This document shows, piece by piece, positions 6,321-8,958 of a stretch of 8,958 bases of DNA. The DNA lies in the NCBI GenBank assembly GCA_964614655.1, contig CAZTPF010000053.1, forward strand, positions 1-8,958, written 5' to 3'. The position numbers and the translations under genes are program-made. Within the stretch, counting starts at the first letter, position 1; every line of letters starts with the position of its first letter. The notes beneath the pieces were generated by a model that saw only the letters and a program-made list of their open reading frames with translations, was not told where the DNA came from and made no database searches. The stretch comes from Casp-actino8 sp964614655. GTDB taxonomy: Bacteria > Actinomycetota > Acidimicrobiia > Acidimicrobiales > Ilumatobacteraceae.

Positions 6321-7765
6321 TGGCCCTGTCCTTTCGTGTATCCGGCCTCGCCGTCGAAGGTGAAGAGGCCCTCTGTCTTGATGAAGTGATGTCCGGCGGC
6401 CTCGAGTCGACCGAGCAAGTCGATGGTCGCCGCAGTCGACGTCGAACCGTCGGAACCGAGGAAGCGGCAACGCCAGTGATCGACGCACAAGGTCTCGGGA
6501 ATTCCACCGGGGTACACCTTCTGACCGCGGTTCGAGATCATGTCGAGGCGGAAGTCGGATCCGGTGAGTTTCTCGAGTGCATGACCGAGCGATTCCGCCG
6601 TGGCTTCAGGCGCGTCGAGGAAGACGTCGATGCCCACTTGTTCCTTCTTCTGCCGCTGACGAGTCGGAACCTTGATCGTGAACGTGGCAGCTTCGGCGTA
6701 GCTCACCGGCGTGAGCTTCGTCGGCGTCTCGCCGAGACGCTCGATGATGGCGTCGGCGAACTCCTTGGTGCCGACCTTGGCCGCGCTGACCGACGGGTCG
6801 TACACGTCGTAGGTGTGGATGCCGTCCTCGATGGTACGCAGCCACGCGTTGTGAGCACGTGCCGCCACGTCGCCTTGACCGATGTGCACGAGCATCTGCA
6901 CCGCACCGAGGAAGAGCCCCGACGGGTTGGCCACGTTCTGGCCGGCACGGCGAGGAGCCGAACCGTGGATCGCTTCGAACATCGCCGAGGTGGGGCCGAT
7001 GTTGGCGCTACCGGCGAGGCCGACCGAGCCGGCGATCTGCGCGGCGACGTCGGAGAGGATGTCGCCGTAGAGGTTCGGTAGCAGGATCACGTCGAAGGCT
7101 TCGGGTGTGTCGGCCAACTTGGCGGCGCCGATGTCGACGATCCAGTGCTCGAACTCGATGTCGGGATATTCGGCGGCCACTTCTTCGGCCACCTTGTGGA
7201 AGAGACCGTCGGTCATCTTCATGATGTTGTCCTTGGTGAAGGCAGTCACCTTCTTGCGCTGATAGGCCCGCGCGTATTCGAAGGCGTACCGAGCGATGCG
7301 CTCGCAGCCGGGGCGGGTGATCAGTTTCAGGCACTGGTACACCTCGTCGCTCTGCCGATGCTCGATCCCGGCGTAGAGGTCTTCTTCGTTCTCGCGAACG
7401 ATCACCACGTCCATGTTCGGATGCTTGGTGGCGATGAAGGGGGCGTAGCTCGGGCAGGGTCGCACGTTGGCGTACAGGCCGAGGGTCTTGCGCACCGTCA
7501 CGTTGAGGCTCTTGAAACCGCCGCCCTGTGGAGTGGTGATTGGTGCCTTCAGGAACACGCCGGTTCGACGCAGTGATTCGAGGGCCTCCGGATCGATGCC
7601 GGCGTTGTTGCCGCGGGCGTACACGGCTTCACCGATCTCGATCTCCTCGATGGCCAGGCGAGCGCCGGCGGCCTCGAGGACTCGCAGCGTGGCGTCCATG
7701 ATCTCTGGGCCGATGCCGTCGCCACGGGCGACGGTGATCGGGGTCGGCGTAGTCGGAGTGGTCAT
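6317..7765 (-). CDS. isocitrate dehydrogenase (NADP-type inferred), C-terminally extended
   Basis: A 482-residue isocitrate dehydrogenase that oxidatively decarboxylates isocitrate to 2-oxoglutarate in the TCA cycle. The beta-decarboxylating dehydrogenase core is clear: GDGIGPEIM at 15-23, the substrate loop KSLNVTVR (S86, N88, R92), R102, R124, Y131 in NEEDLYAGIE, K178 in TKDN, the metal-binding NLYGDILSD (D235, D239), and the coenzyme loop HGSAPRRAGQNVANP at 268-281. Residues from about 350 to 482 form an extra domain, as in the roughly 496-residue Thermus thermophilus enzyme, rather than the monomeric type usual in Streptomyces and Corynebacterium. R272 and R273 replace the Lys-Tyr pair that binds the NADP 2'-phosphate in E. 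coli; the positive charge favours NADP. AAGGAG four bases upstream supports the start. First gene of a three-gene operon. Confidence 0.95.
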   Translation of the reverse strand: MTTPTTPTPITVARGDGIGPEIMDATLRVLEAAGARLAIEEIEIGEAVYARGNNAGIDPEALESLRRTGVFLKAPITTPQGGGFKSLNVTVRKTLGLYANVRPCPSYAPFIATKHPNMDVVIVRENEEDLYAGIEHRQSDEVYQCLKLITRPGCERIARYAFEYARAYQRKKVTAFTKDNIMKMTDGLFHKVAEEVAAEYPDIEFEHWIVDIGAAKLADTPEAFDVILLPNLYGDILSDVAAQIAGSVGLAGSANIGPTSAMFEAIHGSAPRRAGQNVANPSGLFLGAVQMLVHIGQGDVAARAHNAWLRTIEDGIHTYDVYDPSVSAAKVGTKEFADAIIERLGETPTKLTPVSYAEAATFTIKVPTRQRQKKEQVGIDVFLDAPEATAESLGHALEKLTGSDFRLDMISNRGQKVYPGGIPETLCVDHWRCRFLGSDGSTSTAATIDLLGRLEAAGHHFIKTEGLFTFDGEAGYTKGQGQ

Positions 7766-7783
7766 ATGGCTCCTTTCCTAGGG

Positions 7784-7840
7784 TTAGCAATCGACAATAC
7801 ATGAAATATATAACATGAATACAAGTTCGATAGATAAACC
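7784..7840 (-). promoter_or_regulatory. AT-rich promoter region of the idh operon
   Basis: This is the only strongly AT-rich block in the window. On the minus strand TTGTAT (7819-7824) and TGTATT (7796-7801) are 17 bases apart and form a plausible though imperfect -35/-10 pair; TATATA at 7807-7812 is an alternative -10. Either would give a short leader carrying the AAGGAG site of idh. A direct repeat at 7799-7819 overlaps these boxes. Plus-strand promoter activity toward the MBL gene cannot be excluded. Confidence 0.5.
7799..7819. repeat. ACATGAA direct repeat with 7-bp spacer
   Basis: ACATGAA occurs at 7799-7805 and again at 7813-7819, separated by ATATATA, giving a 14-bp period. Its place over the probable idh promoter suggests a binding site for a regulator recognising tandem half-sites, but low sequence complexity could also explain it. 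Confidence 0.4.
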
Positions 7841-7876
7841 CGTGTGACGTCGGGCTCGAGTCGAGATCCTGCGAGC

Positions 7877-7887
7877 AAAGGAGGTGA
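7877..7887 (+). promoter_or_regulatory. perfect 11-nt Shine-Dalgarno sequence without an evident start codon
   Basis: AAAGGAGGTGA is fully complementary to the canonical 3' end of 16S rRNA. No ATG or GTG lies 5-10 bases downstream; the only candidate is a CTG at 7899 that would begin a seven-codon peptide (LGRESAA) ending at the TGA in repeat copy 2. The MBL start is about 90 bases away, too far to be served directly. Confidence 0.4.
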
Positions 7888-7890
7888 AAC

Positions 7891-7950
7891 CCGTCGCTCT
7901 GGGTCGGGAAAGCGCCGCCTGACGGTGCTAGTCGCGACCCAGAACACCGG
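7891..7950 (+). repeat. 60-bp palindromic repeat, copy 2
   Basis: Second copy of the repeat at 5051-5110, same orientation, 52 of 60 bases identical. The outer stem CTGGGTCGGGA (7899-7909) pairs with TCGCGACCCAG (7932-7942) with one mismatch. The inner stem AGCGCCG (7911-7917) pairs with CGGTGCT (7923-7929) around the same CCTGA loop and is better paired than in copy 1. Here it lies between the divergent idh and MBL genes, 29 bp before the MBL start, so it would sit in or near the MBL mRNA leader if transcribed. Confidence 0.85.
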
Positions 7951-7965
7951 ATGATTCGTCGCAAC

Positions 7966-7971
7966 TACCCT
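7966..7971 (+). promoter_or_regulatory. candidate -10 box (TACCCT) for the MBL gene
   Basis: TACCCT fits TANNNT and ends eight bases before the ATG at 7980, so a leaderless message is possible. That gene has no Shine-Dalgarno sequence close to its start. If this promoter is used, repeat copy 2 lies upstream of transcription rather than in the mRNA. The motif alone is weak evidence. Confidence 0.3.
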
Positions 7972-7979
7972 TCACGTCG

Positions 7980-8834
7980 ATGGATCATTCGCAACCCTTC
8001 GTCGCGGTGCTCGGGATCGCTCAGGACGGAGGGCGTCCTCAGGCCGGATGTCGACGTGTCTGTTGTGTCGACCAACCTCGTCTGTCGCCAGCCTGTCTGG
8101 CCATCGTCGATCCGATCGCCGATCAGCGTTTCTTGATCGACGCCACTCCCGACATCGGCGCTCAGCTTGCGATGCTCGATCGCATCGCTCCTGACGTCGG
8201 CGCCGGACGAGTGCTCGACGGCGTGCTGCTGACCCATGCACACATGGGTCACTACACCGGGCTCGTGCATCTCGGACGTGAAGCGCTCGCGCTGCCCAAG
8301 GTTCCAGTGCACACGAGTGAACGAATGGCCGATTTTCTCCTCGCCAATTCTCCGTGGAAGGAGTTGGTCGACCACGGTCACGTCGACATCGTCCGATTCG
8401 ACACGACGTTCCCGCTGACTCCCTCGATCTCCGTGCGTGCGATTCCGGTCCTGCATCGCGACGAACTGTCCGACACCGTGTGCTTCGTGATCGAGGGGCC
8501 GAATCGTCGTGTGTTGTGGCTGCCCGACATCGACTCGTGGGATGGTTGGGACGTCGACATCGTCGAACTGGTCGCCAGCTTCGATGTCGCTTATGTCGAC
8601 GGCACGTTCTTCGACGACGGCGAACTCGAACGCGACATGTCGGCCATCCCGCACCCGCGGGTCGTCGACACGGTCCGGCGCGTGACCGACCTCGACCCTC
8701 CACTCGCAGACCGGGTGCGATTCGTCCACCTCAACCACACCAATCCTGCGCTCGTTGACGGCTCCTCGGCACGAGCGCTCGTGGAGGCGGCCGGTATGGC
8801 GATCGCTTCGGAGGGGGAGTGCGAACCACTCTGA
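7980..8834 (+). CDS. PqqB-like MBL-fold metallo-hydrolase
   Basis: A 284-residue metallo-beta-lactamase-fold protein of the PqqB-like type. The N-terminus FVAVLGIAQDGGRPQAGCRRVCC (7-29) has the glycine-rich strand and a cysteine cluster (C24, C28, C29) where PqqB binds a structural zinc. The metal motif reads THAHMGHYTGL (85-95): H86, H88 and H91 are kept but the usual HxHxDH aspartate is G90. Further likely ligands or active-site residues are H159 in VLHRDE, D183 in WLPDIDSW, D208 in VDGTFF, H225, and H250/H253 in VHLNHTNP. No other PQQ biosynthesis gene is present, so it is probably a stand-alone hydrolase of unknown substrate rather than a PQQ enzyme. The ATG at 7980 gives only seven residues before the first conserved strand. 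It reads toward tRNA-Leu, 37 bp downstream. Confidence 0.88.
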   Translation: MDHSQPFVAVLGIAQDGGRPQAGCRRVCCVDQPRLSPACLAIVDPIADQRFLIDATPDIGAQLAMLDRIAPDVGAGRVLDGVLLTHAHMGHYTGLVHLGREALALPKVPVHTSERMADFLLANSPWKELVDHGHVDIVRFDTTFPLTPSISVRAIPVLHRDELSDTVCFVIEGPNRRVLWLPDIDSWDGWDVDIVELVASFDVAYVDGTFFDDGELERDMSAIPHPRVVDTVRRVTDLDPPLADRVRFVHLNHTNPALVDGSSARALVEAAGMAIASEGECEPL

Positions 8835-8848
8835 GGACGAGTGGTCGC
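8821..8848 (+). terminator. hairpin spanning the MBL stop codon
   Basis: GCGAACCACTC (8821-8831) pairs with GAGTGGTCGC (8839-8848) over ten base pairs with one bulged A; the TGA stop opens the seven-base loop. It may end or stabilise the MBL transcript before the tRNA gene. No T-tract follows, so it is not a classic intrinsic terminator. Confidence 0.4.
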
Positions 8849-8871
8849 ACGCTCCGTAGCCTGGGCCACAG

Positions 8872-8957
8872 GCCCGGGTGGCGGAATTGGCAGACGCGGG
8901 GGGCTTAAACCCCCCTTCCCCTCACGGGGAGTGTGGGTTCGAACCCCACCCCGGGCA
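8872..8957 (+). tRNA. tRNA-Leu (anticodon UAA)
   Basis: All arms of a class II tRNA can be folded. The acceptor stem GCCCGGG (8872-8878) pairs with CCCGGGC (8950-8956), and the discriminator base is A8957. The D-stem is GCG/CGC with GAATTGGCAGA as its loop. The anticodon stem GGGGG/CCCCC carries loop CTTAAAC with anticodon TAA at 8906-8908. A long variable arm CCCC/GGGG (8918-8921 with 8926-8929) marks a leucine or serine tRNA. The T-arm GTGGG/CCCAC has loop TTCGAAC. The base after the discriminator is C and the window ends there, so whether CCA is encoded cannot be seen. It reads UUA, a rare codon in GC-rich actinobacteria; the same tRNA in Streptomyces is bldA. Confidence 0.97.
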
Positions 8958-8958
8958 C

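Noticed and set aside
7815..7847. A ten-codon open frame (MNTSSIDKPV) in the AT-rich region, possible leader peptide
   Set aside because: It has no Shine-Dalgarno sequence and no enrichment for a regulatory amino acid; chance in AT-rich DNA is sufficient.
5051..7950. Treating the segment between the two repeats as a transposon or genomic island
   Set aside because: No transposase, integrase or target-site duplication is seen, idh is a core gene, and base and codon use match the flanks.
7861..7979. A known riboswitch upstream of the MBL gene
   Set aside because: I compared it from memory with cobalamin, TPP, FMN, SAM/SAH, c-di-AMP, fluoride, ZTP and guanidine consensus elements and found no convincing match.
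7980..8834. Naming the MBL gene pqqB
   Set aside because: No other PQQ genes are present, and stand-alone PqqB-like hydrolases with a THAHxGH motif are known outside PQQ pathways.

Overview
The window is gene-dense, GC-rich bacterial chromosome. It looks like an actinobacterium, possibly of the Acidimicrobiia (Ilumatobacter-like) lineage. The signs are a 28-residue gene resembling the actinobacterial ribosomal protein bL37, start codons with a TANNNT box 6-9 nt upstream as in leaderless actinobacterial transcripts, an LPXTG-anchored surface protein, and proteins that read like high-GC actinobacterial families. The taxonomic placement is inferred from memory of these families, not searched.

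Layout. (1) Positions 2-2282, minus strand: a translation-related cluster ychF - DUF192 - rsmI with an 11-bp gap and then a 4-bp ATGA overlap. (2) Positions 2340-3664, plus strand: a sortase-type (LPATG) surface protein whose start is uncertain, then bL37, then a VOC (glyoxalase-fold) protein beginning 5 bp after bL37. (3) Positions 3681-4631, minus: a stand-alone RecB/Cas4-like PD-(D/E)XK nuclease with four cysteines placed as for an iron-sulfur cluster. (4) Positions 4705-5082, plus: a 125-residue protein I could not identify. (5) Positions 5128-7765, minus: a three-gene operon, transcribed idh (isocitrate dehydrogenase with a C-terminal extension) - unknown 112-residue protein - DUF6671 protein with four CxxC pairs. 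All three have good Shine-Dalgarno sequences and an AT-rich promoter region lies upstream. (6) Positions 7980-8834, plus: a PqqB-like metallo-beta-lactamase-fold protein, followed by tRNA-Leu(UAA) at the right edge.

The least expected element is a 60-bp imperfect palindromic repeat present twice in direct orientation (5051-5110 and 7891-7950, 52 of 60 bases identical), bracketing the idh operon. The first copy supplies the last ten codons and stop of the unknown 125-residue gene. The second is non-coding leader DNA between idh and the MBL gene, just after an 11-nt perfect Shine-Dalgarno sequence that has no evident start codon. I could not match it to a named RNA or repeat family. No transposase, integrase, CRISPR array or rRNA was seen. 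No gene-free stretch exceeds 300 bases; the longest is the 214-bp idh/MBL intergenic region.
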